From assembly GCA_932294295.1 (NCBI GenBank), contig OW028585.1:13982771-14046770 (forward strand): a DNA stretch of 64,000 nucleotides, written 5' to 3'. Below are positions 43,563-55,574 of this stretch, one piece after another (positions within the stretch are counted from its first letter, which is position 1; every line of letters begins with the position of its first letter). This DNA comes from Alitta virens. Lineage: Eukaryota; Annelida; Polychaeta; Phyllodocida; Nereididae. Below the pieces are notes generated by a model that made no database searches, had not been told where the DNA came from, and saw only the letters and a list, made by a program, of their open reading frames with translations. Made by a program: the position numbers and the translations under genes.

Positions 43563-46500
43563 ATAGTGTACAAATTACAGCTGTACACCCAAACATTTTT
43601 GCAGAATTTACCTATTATACGAAACCGATTGAATTTTTCTCACATCCTCTCATTTGAGGAGGTTTAATGAAAAAATAACAGTTTAAATCTCAGGCCTATC
43701 CAGTAAGTGCAAATGGTCACTTAAGACCATAAAAAAATATGCCATTCTATCAAAACTACATCACTAAACAAAGTGCTGCAATATCCTCACTTAGATCATA
43801 GAATAAGTACCAAGAAGTCCACTCACTAAACTTTACATTGTAAATGCTGCGCGGGAGTTTTTTAACGCCCCTGGTGGATCAAAAAATTCACTCTTAAATT
43901 TCCAGTAAAGCGCAGATTTTCCAAGTTCATGTGAACAAAACATCAAAATGTCATTTCCACATTTGTGCATTGTCATAATGGGCGAATGGACTAAATATTA
44001 CCATATTTACAAGGTCAACAAACACCAATATCTGAACGATACCATGTCCGTATCATGGCATATGACGTCATGATTGGTCAGTATGATGTCACTCAATAGT
44101 CGCCGACTGTTCTCTGTTTAAAACGTAATCAGCTCGGTTAACAATGCGCCTCCTTTTCCCTGTAGGCATAGCGAGTCCTGCTTACGAGAGTGCGGGTTCT
44201 TGATACTTATTCTTTGCTGAGATACCACATCAACGAGTTATATGTATTTTATGATCTGCTTCTCTGTCAATTTGCTGTTAACCAGCAGCCAGATTAGTCA
44301 TTTAAAGGCGCTTTCCTTTGGCTTTCAGATTATCTTCTTAACTGCTGTGACTTGCGCTTAACTTCAGCCAAATGCTCATTGAAAGTCACTCTTTGCCGGA
44401 TATTCGGTCACACATATTGAAAATTCTGGCCTGACTGAAAGAGTTTTTGTTGGACCGAATTATAAACGTGCGATATGTTACTTCATCAATAATTGCCAGC
44501 TACATAATTATGAAAATACCATTATGTTATCAGACGTATTGTCATCATGGGAAAAAAATGCATTTTTCCAAAAACACAAACATGAAATCACACACTACTA
44601 TGAGATGAAGAAATACTTGTGATCAACACATTTAATTACAATTACAAAAAATAATGTCACAAACTAACATCTGGTTCCTTTTCATGTTAATTTGAGCACT
44701 TCTTTTTCTTTACAAAGATAGATAGATTTTTATATATTGACAAAGAGCTGTAGGTCAGTTCTGACATCTTTCAGTCATAAATTGCAATTTTTTTCATGTC
44801 AACAATGGTGAAGGTGCAAGGGTTGATCTGCTCCATCCATGTCGTCTTCCTCCCTTCAATTGCAATTAACTTCGAGGGTGACCAGAACAAAAGGGTAAGT
44901 CAAAATTATAAAAAAATATGATAAGGCATGGGGCAAACAATTTCAGAGTTTTCAAGCAGCACACCATACATTTTGCAATGCCTCTAATGATCCCCCCTTC
45001 CTTTAAATAAAATTCAAGTTGTAACCCCCTCCTCCCCCCCCCCCACCTAGCTGTTTTGACCTAAATTTCTTATATAAGGAGGTCAACAAGGATTCATCAG
45101 ACGTTTCCTCTTTTATGCTATAATATTCCAGGAATATTCTTCTCTCAATTGTGTCAGCCAACTCCTGCAAATCTCTCTCTAATCATCCACAGAAATTCCA
45201 ACTTCTTCAGAACAGGTAAAGTTTTACATGACATACTAGAGTGACTCATGGTTGAGTTTTCTGGGTATTTTGGATTTTGTTCACCTGCAATTTTTAAGAT
45301 TTTTATCACACATCCTAGGGCAAAAAGAAGATTGGGATTTTCAATATTCTTCTTAATTTATCTTACAATGTTTTGCTTCTGTTTATGTCACTTCATAGTT
45401 TCTTGTTTAATTTTTATCTTAGTTACAAAGAGAACGAAATGGGGAAAGAAAGTGAAATGATGGAGGAAACAACCCCAGTATTTTCCCCAGTAACTGCTGA
45501 AGGGGTGCAAATGTGGATGTTGTCACAGCCATCATAGCCATCTTCATCATCACCATTATAATCATGATGATGATGAATAAGAAGTGAATGGGGTAGATGA
45601 TGTGCTGGGAGGAGTTGGGTGTTTGTTTGTATTTACTGCCTCCTTGCCAGGAGGAGGAATGGCAGGATGATCCAAACAAGACATCAGTGATCTTTGCTAT
45701 ACATCCATCTACCTGTTACCATTATAGTCAATTATAAATGTAATTCGGAAAAAAGTTGAAAAAAATGTATTATACATTTCTATGAGAAATAAATTGTAAA
45801 AAATTGAAATAAAAAGATGCTAAAATTATTAGTAAGTTTTACTATATTCTACTATATGTTTGTGTAGCTTTTGCTCAGAAGCTGCCCAGATTCTCTTTAG
45901 AATAGCCACCCCTGAACGATCGACAAGCTTGGGCAAGGGAGCCTTAATGGCCTTCTGAATTTTTTTTCAATAGATCAAGGCATGGTCTGTCCGAGGAGAC
46001 ATCACCGAGATATTTGCTCAAAAAGTACACTCATTATACATGATATGCAGTCTCCTTATGCACAGATGTTGATGATGAGGTATTTTTTGCAGATTTTATT
46101 TAGAAAAGAAACCAGATATATCACAGTATACAACATATATTAAGTACATTGTATACACAAATAATAGATTGAGAACTGAAAACTAGAAACAAATAGAGAA
46201 ATATTCGTCAGCCCACACAGCTGCAACACCTATTGATTAGTGTATGGAAATGTGTATACAGTTGTACCTGGTTATATATAACAAACTAGATTGGTCATTT
46301 TGAAATGCAACAAGTGTTTGTTAGTACACAATGATGTGGGTTTGGTTTAGAAGATATGTAAAATGTAATTTTCGACATAATGACTTGATTATAACTAGAC
46401 CTTAAAAGGTCACAATTAGGGTGATCAATATTAACTGGGACTGTATTTCATAAAAATGAGGACAACAACATATGAAGTTAAGTCACATTGAATATCACTG

Positions 46501-46964
46501 AAGTGTGGAGTAAATAGTGAAACATAAATAGGGGGATTCCCCCTTGGATTTGCATCTGATGTAACCAGCTGGTTTTTGGCAAAAGCAATTTCAGCATCCA
46601 TGCAGGCATTTCCAAGCAGAACGTGATGATATCGGATATTACATTAACTTGTAGGCCCTTATCTTATTACAAGGATATGTCTTGAAGACCAGTGCACAAT
46701 CCACAGCAAGGTTTGGTAATTTCAAGGTAAATTTTATCAATTTAGTCAATAACAGTGAAAGTTATCATTGATGGTAGATAAATAGTTTTCATTAAAGTAT
46801 GTTACTTGATGATAGTTACAAACTTGAGTTAGGTATTTTAGATATCTGCAAGGATTAAGAATGAATTCATATTAATCTGCATGTATAAACTAAGCTCTCT
46901 CTTATGTTACAATTAGATTTTGGGTTCTGTTTTTACAAACTTATGACATATTGACTGCTTCCAG
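43563..46964. other. intergenic stretch between genes A and B
   Basis: No supported gene. A C-run near 45,030, low-complexity GATGATGATG near 45,560 and AT-rich sequence elsewhere. Frames up to 92 codons show no domain, and no donor/acceptor chain. Confidence 0.45.
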
Positions 46965-47342
46965 AATCACATAGCTTTTCTTGACTGTGTTCAGGATCAC
47001 TAATTTCCATAGCTTTACCAGCAAGGGCCTAGCTCAGAAGTACTGCTCTGGGCTTCCAACTGCTGGGTCCCGGGTTCAATTCCCGATCGAGCCAAGTTGA
47101 ATGGCGGTTTCATCCTTCATCTCATTTCCATGGTCTCTGCCTTTCCTAATTAGGCCAACTGGTGCAGGAATACAGCAAAGTAAAGCCCTAATCACCCCAC
47201 CTCCATAGCTTTTCTTGACTGTGTTTTCAGAATCACAAATTTTTATAGCTTTTCTTGACTATGTCCAGAATGACTGATTTCCATAGCTTATTTTGACTGT
47301 GTCCAAAATCACTGATTCCTATGGTTTTTTCTTGACTGTGTT
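46965..47342. repeat. about 46-bp minisatellite, interrupted by a SINE
   Basis: Five diverged units of the type AGAATCACTGATTTCCATAG followed by CTTTTCTTGACTGTGTCC. A family-1 SINE sits inside (47,023-47,200), next to TCCATAGCTT on both sides. Confidence 0.85.
47023..47200 (+). mobile_element. tRNA-derived SINE, family 1
   Basis: Head AAGGGCCTAGCTCAGAAGTA, B box GGGTTCAATTCCCG, family body to AAAGCCCTAATCACCCC. TCCATAGCTT flanks it, either as target duplication or as adjacent minisatellite units. Confidence 0.88.
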
Positions 47343-47684
47343 AGTTATTATCATGCAATTTATAATTAATATTAAATGACTTACTTCTATTATTGACATG
47401 TCAATTCACATGACAATGATTCATCTGACTAACCTTTAATTGTCAGGTAAATGACTATAAGAGGTCAGTGAATGTAGAACTCAGAATTGATAATTACTGC
47501 AAAATATATGGAAGTATAATATGTGTACATTATAATGAAAGGAAAATATATGACACAAACAAATATTAACCTGTTACATACATGTTTATTAAGAAAAATC
47601 AAATTGTCCAAAGTCTTGTTTAAATGATTTTCAGTGTCCACTATAGCTGACTGACTGCATTAAGCAATATCATACAGCAATGAA

Positions 47685-47726
47685 ATGATAATGAAATTTT
47701 TACCAAATCTACTCAACGATTACTGA
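47685..47726 (+). promoter_or_regulatory. upstream ORF of gene B
   Basis: 13 codons (ATG ATA ATG AAA ... TGA), with stop 2 nt before the gene B ATG at 47,729. Same length and spacing as the gene A uORF, though the encoded peptide and stop codon differ. Confidence 0.55.
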
Positions 47727-49364
47727 CCATGAGAGGAAATAACAACAGTAAGTACAGCTTATAATATTAATTGTCAATGTTTGAATTGTTACTTTGGACA
47801 AATACTATATAAATAGTTGATGGTGAAGAAACCTACATATATGTCATTTTGCTGGCCGAAGCCAATGATCACTTGCTGAGGCCAATAAAACTGGATATTG
47901 GTCGACTCTCCATCCACCATTTGCTATATTCTACACCTAAATTTATAATTTAATTTAATTTTAATGTATAATTCTTTATTATTTTTATTTTTTATTGTTT
48001 TTGTGCCAATTTTAATTTCACATGACTAATATTTCCTACCAATATTTAATTTTTAGATGACCAATATTATCAGTGATCAATGTCCATCTTTTGGTCACCT
48101 GTTGTTGTTTGTAGTAATTCTTTTTAAATTATAGCAGAGTTTAGTGTTTGCTATAGTCACTGTGATTATACAGCATGTATTATATATATGCAATTTATAT
48201 CTTAGCCACAGCTAAATGGCAACATGTGTGACTGAAAAGCCTCTTAATAAACACAGTGAACTCTCTTCTTTACTCTCTTCTTATAAGGGAGGATGTTTGC
48301 CTTGAGTAAATATTATTATGATGTCTCAATATGAGCTTTGTCTCTCACTCGGCATTAATTGCATTGAGCTATGTCATCAACTGATGCAAAAATATTTTCC
48401 AAATTATTACCTACACCAGAATACTTCAGCATGTCATCATCCTCATATTTTTATTAAATGTTCTGTGAATACAAGGATTCAATACATCAAGTCATGCACA
48501 AATGATAAATAAAATAAACTTGACATATTATGGTAATGTATTTCTATACATATGCTGATATTTATCGTCTGTAATGTTCATTCAGCTAAATATATTTTTC
48601 CCATTATTTTGGGTGATTATTTTTTTTAACTCAGTGCCTTAGTTGCACAGTATTAACATACCTGCACTGCTGTTATGATGATAAAAAATCCTATCATTGC
48701 TAAAACGCCTGTTGAAAACATTGAAGTTGTAGATTGTTTTTTTTTTTTCGGCTTAGTTGTTTCTGTGCTAGATATCACACGTACACACAATGTGTTAGTA
48801 GTGAAGTAGTAGGATTCTGGTGCTGGTGTCATGATGAAACCATCTAACTTGACTGAGACCTTTTTTTGATGCTAATACAATTATAAATGGCAGTTCTTTT
48901 GGGTTTTTTAAATTTTTTTAAGATTAATTTCCAAGTTGAAGTGTAGTTATATGATTGCACTGATGTCATGATAAAACAAAGAGCATATCATTAAAAAAAC
49001 GTGGCCCCTATTGGAATTGTTAAATCATTCATAGTAGGACTGAGCGTAATAACCCTCATTATTTTGTTAAAAAAATGTTTAAAGTACTATTCACATGCGG
49101 TTTGGGTGTCAGGACCCCTTCTCTATTGGCCATGATAGCAAAACATATAGTCGTCATGCATTGGTCATCAGACATCACCGGAACAGCATCAGACTCACTT
49201 TGGGCTGACCTGTCATACTGTGGTCTAGCAATCTCTATCTCAGTCTTCTTCTCAGAGCCTCTCAGAGTGCCCATAGCAGCAATAATGATTCAGTTTGTTT
49301 TTTGTTTATTTGAAGGTAAGCTTCAAAAAGATGAGAAGCAACGCGTATGGGAAGCTGCTTGCAG

Positions 49365-50249
49365 GTAAATACTTCAAGTAGTTAATTCTATACAAATATA
49401 CTAGTACCATAATTAATATAATTAAATTAAATTAAATTAAATTCAAGGAATCTATATTATACTATTGACCTAATGAATGTTTGTGTCATGATCCATCGTC
49501 AAGCATTAACCGTCACTCCCCAAACCAGCAGTTCCTGCACCATAAGCATTTGTATATATCTGTGCTTTTACATCCATGTATATAACTGTGACTATGCCTT
49601 GTTGTATATACTCCTAATTCAAATTTTGTACTTATATTAACATTGTGATAGTGATCATCATTAACTGCCGTAATATATGTATTTAGGGTTACTGTATACA
49701 TGTGATATATATATATATTTAACCAATGTATGTAAACAAAACTTATTACCATGCTATTGTTCAGCAACTGGAACCATAGACGTGTAGATTTTCTATTGAT
49801 AATATACCTTTAACATTTATACCATGAATATATATATTGAATATAAGATTATTTTAATCTGTTATTTTTGACAAATGCATCATGTATGATATTACTAAGC
49901 ATACATAATTATACCAACAAGTGTACACACCCACCCAACAATGGCTAATTGGTCAGCTTAAATACAGTTATGACGCAGCACACTGACTGAGTAATAAATG
50001 ATAAGGAATTTACAAACTAGAAGTTAAACAATTTGAATTTTACTGTTCTAGAAGTAGTAAAACTAACAAAGTGGGTATAGAAACTGATATACCCTTGAAG
50101 ACTAGTTACTATAGGTGCATGATACCTGAGATTCATGGCCTCGTTGATATAGATAGTCTTGTATACATCGGATGACATCAGAATGTTCATTTTATCTTCC
50201 TCATCTAAGTACCTAAGAAGCGGATAGTTGCCACTTCTAAATAATCATT
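49365..50249. other. intron 2 of gene B, 5' part
   Basis: AT-rich, includes an AATTA-type simple tract near 49,420-49,443. No exon. Confidence 0.45.
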
Positions 50250-51380
50250 TAGCAGTGTATTACCAAAGTGCGAAAATGGATGCTGACAAACAAACTTAAA
50301 TTCAATCACAACAAGACAGAATTTATCATCATTGGCAGTAAACAACAACTAAGCGAATTGCAAATTGATGAAATCGAAGTCGGTGATTATCGGATTATGC
50401 CAGCCAAAACTTACCGCAGTCTAGAAGTCACATGTGATAAAAATCTCGAAATGAAAGATCATGTCAACAAAATCTGTCGAACATCTTACCTAGCGCTTTC
50501 GACCTTACCTTACAGACAATGCCCCAGAATCCCTTGTCCATGCATTTGTTACATCCCAGTTGGATTATTGTAATTGTCTTCTGTATGGCCCCCCCACCTG
50601 TGTCATCATGAAACTTCAGCATATGCAAAATACAGCTGCCCAATGCTTCTTGGACTGAGGAAATTTGATCGCATAACTCCAGCTCTTAAAGCATTTCACT
50701 GGCTTCCAGTCATCTCCCAGATCACATTTAAACTGTGCCTTCTTGCCTTTAAAGCATTGCATGGACAAGCTCCAAAATATTTATCAGACATCCTAACAAA
50801 GAGGTGCCGTGGCCTAGTGGTCAAGGTGCTCGCCAGCTAAGTGCAAGGTTATGGGGCTTGAGCCCCCACCATGGCATGGAGGAACTGAGCATATCCTCTG
50901 TAACTCTTTGCTCCACTCCACCCAGGTATAAATGGGTACTTGGCGACTGGCAGAGATGGCAATTGTGTGTGCTTGATCCATGAAGCGCCGTAATTGGCTG
51001 CATGCTGGGTGTATGCTCTCCAGTGAGTTGAGAAAGGCTCAAGCTTGAACAGGCCTGCCAAGGGTGTAATTGTCATAGTTGGTTGAGCTCATCCATGAAG
51101 ATAACAGACTCTAAACCCAATCATTTACATTTATCATTTATTTACTTTATTTACAATCCTAATAATCACACAAGATCAAATGTACAAAAATGTAACTCCT
51201 CAAATCAAACACATCACCTTTGGCAGATGCTTATTCCATGTAAGTGGCCCTGTCTTAGAATAGCCTACCGTATACAATAAGATCTTTAAAGGATAGCCAA
51301 CAATTCAAAAACTCTCTAAAGACTCACCTATTTCATTTATATTTTCAATAGACACTTCATAGAATGTAACCAGATATGAT
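50250..51380 (+). mobile_element. CR1/L2-like LINE 3' end in intron 2 of gene B, split by a SINE
   Basis: The first part (50,250-50,800) reads in two frames as KWMLTNKLKFNHNKTEFIII, then a DKNLEMKDHVNKICR thumb segment, then LVHAFVTSQLDYCNCLLYG, then RITPALKAFHWLPV and FKALHGQAPKYLSDIL. These are highly typical of non-LTR ORF2 C-termini. It resumes after the SINE at about 51,095 (TRSNVQKCNSSNQTHH and later KNSLKTHLF-like). Frameshifts and stops make it dead. Confidence 0.88.
50801..51094 (+). mobile_element. tRNA-derived SINE, family 3
   Basis: A-box-like GTGGCCTAGTGGTCAAGGTG and B-box-like GGGGCTTGAGCCCCC, then a body (AACTCTTTGCTCCACTCCAC to GGTGTAATTGTCATAG). It differs from families 1 and 2 and interrupts the LINE reading frame. 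Confidence 0.75.
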
Positions 51381-52118
51381 GCTATACCAAAATGTTTTTG
51401 TCATTGATAGTTACTTGAAAGAAGAGCGTAGATCTAATTGTAACATAGAATGGACAATACACATATTTAATCTTTAGTCATACACAGCGGTATATGTGAA
51501 ACTATTTGGAAATCTAAAATTTTTTTATTAGATCATTTTTAACAAGTGGGATGAATTTGTACATATATTTTTTATGTTTTATGAGAAATTTTTCATATTT
51601 TAAAACTAAATGAAATTATATCCAAATATTAAAGCCATAAACACACACCTACATATACGTAAGAATGATTCAACTAAATTGTGAGAGAGCCTGAATAATT
51701 TTGGTATGACTGTCAGTGGCACAAGTGTAGAATTAATTTGACGCCCTAAAAAAAAGAACAAGTAAATCCTCAACCGAGAGTCATGCACCAGAAGCATATT
51801 TTAGTAATTTGAACTTTTTGTAAGTTGTTTTTAAAATTCTTACCAGTTTCATCTTCTTTCAGTGCATTCCAAGTGGCATCTTGTTCCATACGTTGGCATA
51901 TGCACATCCTCAAGTTTAAGTATTTTTTGTAATTTGAATAGTGGCTCTGTATGAACATTGTAATTTGAATAGCTGATCAGCCGCAGTTGTGAAATAATTC
52001 CATTCCATATGCTCCCCAATATTATGTCTTGTTCTATGCTTACATTGATTACTTCTTATCCATGATTTTGATAAAATATTGTTTCCATCATTATTTCACA
52101 ATATTGAATTTACTCTAG

Positions 52119-52308
52119 GTACGTTAATATTGAGGACATCATTCATAATCTCACACCATCAAATGTCGAAAAATTAAGTGAGAAAATACTTGCAATCTTT
52201 GCGGATGGAGAGATTGTATTTCCAAAGGAGCCACCATCAATTTTCATGCGGTTGTTGAACGATGCTGAAACATTTCTGGATTCCTCTAATTACATCTTAG
52301 TATTAAAG
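52119..52308 (+). CDS. gene B exon 3
   Basis: Open, same phase as in gene A; encodes YVNIEDIIHNLTPSNVEKLS onward to YILVLK. Part of the truncated 5' half. Confidence 0.7.
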
Positions 52309-52433
52309 GTAGGAGTTGAGCATTATAAGATTAAAATTTCAAAACAAAATGATCTGAACATTTTTTTTTCAATGACATTTTCTCTGAGAATCTTATTCAT
52401 TTAGGTCATTATTTTGATATTTCTTTTTCCTAG

Positions 52434-52568
52434 GGATTGCTACCAGAGTACGAGAAAAGTGGACTCGCTATACTAGAGCAACCATTTTCCATCTTAATCA
52501 ATGACTTCAAGATACGGAATCACTTGCCAGAAGACTATGAATGTCCTGGCAACAGAAAATGTTTGATG
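52434..52568 (+). CDS. gene B exon 4
   Basis: Open, 135 bp; encodes GLLPEYEKSGLAILEQPFS onward to RKCLM, donor GTAGAT. Confidence 0.7.
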
Positions 52569-53328
52569 GTAGATAGTCGTATATTGACATGTTATTCATA
52601 ACAATTAAGAGGTTAAATCCTTTACTAAAAAACATGAAATTTTGTGAATCTATTTTGACATTGCTTGAAATGACAAACTTATAGGAGCTTCTGACCTTAG
52701 CCAATCTCTTCTTGACATGAAATACATATATACAATTTTTATTGACGGAAGATGTCAGAAAAGACATATATGTGTACAAGTACAAAAGATGAAAGAAATA
52801 AAAGCAATCAGAAAATAATCAAAAATAGGGAATACAACAAAGACTATAGTTACAGATGGTCCCAGCCACCAAATTAGAGTATTTACATAGAAGTTAACAT
52901 TAGTTTAGCTGTTAATCCACTCCTTATAAAATCCAATCAGAATCTTTCATACATACAGCTTGTATCATAAACACAGTTATATTTTACATATATAATACAT
53001 ATTAACATGTTCAACAAAATACATTCCTTATATAATGTGTACAATATAACTATTTACAGAATGATTTTATTTCAAAATAGAGCTAAATATATATTAATTA
53101 ATAGGAAGTATATATGTATATATTTACAGAGATTATCTGACTTCACTTCTAGAAAACAAAATCAAAAAGAGTTAATACACCTGCATAAGATATTAGCAGC
53201 CTAAGTACTGTTATGTCATACATTGTATCATGTTCAAACGTATAATAAGTCAGCTTAAAAATGACAGAACATTTAAGTAAAGTAATCGATGTCTTATTTT
53301 CTATGAAAATGTTGCCTTGGCTTTTCAG

Positions 53329-53397
53329 ATAGCATTATCTGACACCATCTTTGTTTGCCCCGATACCGTAACCTTCGGGAAGGCAAACAACCACCAA
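53329..53397 (+). CDS. gene B exon 5 (intact form of the exon lost in gene A)
   Basis: 69 bp, phase 0-0, between CTTTTCAG and GTAATT; encodes IALSDTIFVCPDTVTFGKAN plus NHQ. The good splice sites and open frame suggest it was a real exon of the ancestor. Confidence 0.65.
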
Positions 53398-53482
53398 GTA
53401 ATTACACATATATCTTCACCAAAGCACAACAATTATGTTACATTAACACCTTTTATTCTTTGGATAATGCATTTACTTACAG

Positions 53483-53852
53483 ACCCACAAATGGAGAGAT
53501 CCAATTCTCCCTTTGGCTATAAGAGTCATACCAGATGTGAGCATGGCACTGAGTGTGAGTTTAGATCACTGTTTGCTGTACCTTGGCAGGGTGGCATCTC
53601 TACTACAGGTAGGGTTTCACAACATTCTTGTAAAATTACAGTTCTGAAGTTGAAAATAATGCATCGCTTGGTGGTTACTGTCCAGCTCTACTGAATTTCA
53701 TTATCATGAATTAAATTTAGCTCAATTTGATTTAAGAGCAAAAATTGCATCTTGTTCACAAACTCCAAAAGATTTCAATAGTTAAACTATAATTTGCTTT
53801 TCTTTTTATTTCAGATTTTAGCACCATTAGGTTCCAGATTGCAGAAGACAAG
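53483..53852 (+). CDS. gene B exons 6 and 7
   Basis: Exon 6 is 53,483-53,608 (THKWRDPILPLAIRVIPDVS to VASLLQ) and exon 7 is 53,815-53,852 (ILAPLGSRLQKT), with the same sites and phases as gene A. Confidence 0.7.
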
Positions 53853-54218
53853 GTACCAGTTGCTGTTGTATCAGTTGTGCATAGATGTGCCTTGCAAAGT
53901 CATAGACTCAGTGTTTTCATAGTCATATTAATAACAATGCCCACCTAGCCTCCAGTAGCCATTTACGTTTGTTTCTTTTACGGGATAGGCTGCATACTGT
54001 TTGAGTTGGATCACCAATGTTTAACCTATCTGAGTGATTATTCTTGAATTATCATCAATATTTGCATATTTTACCGTCTGGCACCATTAGTTTAGACAGC
54101 AAGTGACAAAAGAGTAATTTCTTCAAATCCGCTTAAAAGTATTTGTCAATATATTTTTGATTTGGTGTAAGTGATGTTGCTGAATGTAACAATGATATGA
54201 TATGGTCGTTTTCTGCAG

Positions 54219-54402
54219 ATTCCTGAATGATCTGGTTAAAGATTGGATTATCTTTTGGATCGGCTGGAGTTCACCATTTATAAATATTCTTAAAAGTCTC
54301 ATGCAACATGGGGCTAATCCACTTCAGCGTATGGATGATGGTACGGAGCCTGCTCTGTCATCTTTAATTAAAAAGGGATTCTCAATACTATTTTATACCT
54401 AA
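54219..54402 (+). pseudogene. gene B exon 8, truncated
   Basis: Aligns with the first ~180 bp of gene A exon 8 up to GFSILF, then reads YT and TAA. The rest of the exon (all the clearer ankyrin units) and its donor are missing. The sequence after the stop aligns with the late part of gene A intron 8, so one deletion removed exon plus intron sequence. Confidence 0.8.
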
Positions 54403-54595
54403 TTAAGTAAAATGTTATTAATTATAATTTAAAAATTATAAAATAAATTTAAATATGTCTCCTGGCCAAGATTAAAAATTCCTAAAAATAATACTCTTTT
54501 ATGAATTAAAATAAAGATGTAGGTGTGCATAGTTTATTTAAACCTAACATGGCCACATTTGTCAAGCTTTTTTCTGTCTTACTCTTCCTCTCAAG

Positions 54596-54855
54596 TGTGA
54601 AGATACCTTGATTGAGGTCCTGAGCAAACTTCTGACAAAGAAAAATGTCAATATGGTGGATAAGTATATGGTTACCCCATACAGCTGGATTCTTATGTGG
54701 AAAGAAACTGTAAACGATCCAGAGGAAGTTGTGCCATACTTTCAAGCAAAACCAGACGATGAAGTTGTTAATCAGAAATTCTCAAAACTACAAAGATTGT
54801 TCATCACAAACAATGCAAACACCAAACTTGCAAGAAAGGGATTGAAAGTGCTTAG
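54596..54855 (+). pseudogene. gene B exon 9 with shifted acceptor
   Basis: Almost identical to gene A exon 9, but the acceptor CTCTCAG|GTGTG is CTCTCAAGTGTG here. The only nearby AG is one base further in, which puts the exon out of phase with exon 8. Confidence 0.75.
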
Positions 54856-55574
54856 GTAAGTCGTCGGTATCTATCTTCATCTTATCATAATTTTTTTTAA
54901 AGATACCAGTCATCGGAACATAACAGATGATTATAGTAGTTTATCAGAGCAGAATGATTTGTAAGCCCTACTTATCTTTTACTGTCTTAATTAAAAAAAA
55001 AAAAAAAAACACAGACTGTTTGTATCTGAAGCTGATTTACAGAATCTTTTATTTTTTTGTGGGGGAATGGTGGGATTTACATGTATAGTTCTGTCTCGTG
55101 GCAAGTTGATGGTTACATGTGCATGGTTTTTTTTCACAACTTCAAGTATACAGTAGGATCCAAAATCATATATATGGTTAACCAGCATACCAACAGTTAA
55201 TTTCAATTTTTACATATGTTCACTTCAACAAAAAAATCACATTCTTTACATTCCATTAGCAATTCTAAATGATTCAGCAACTCTTATTCACTGGACTTGG
55301 ATGATTTTAATCACAATTTCATTTAATATGATATCTTGGTGAAGTGAATGACTAAAAGTAAATTTTTGGGCCTCTCAGTGTAAACATTGTACAATAATTA
55401 AGTGATGTTATTGCACTGATTTCAGAGGAAGACAATTATCTAGTGCTTTTGTGCACACCTATAAATGGTTTGAAGATTACCTGCAAAAACTGTTAAGGAA
55501 GACAGAAGATCTAGTGAAAAAACTGTCCGTTCTTCAAGAGTCACGTTGAATGGTATTTTGAGGAACATCTGCAT

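Noticed and set aside
45248..45460. 70-codon hydrophobic frame, possible small membrane protein
   Set aside because: AT-rich Phe/Leu/Ile composition expected by chance; no splice or conservation support.
54506..54745. 79-codon minus-strand frame, paralogous to one at 35,529-35,711
   Set aside because: Antisense shadow of exon 9, conserved only because the exon is.
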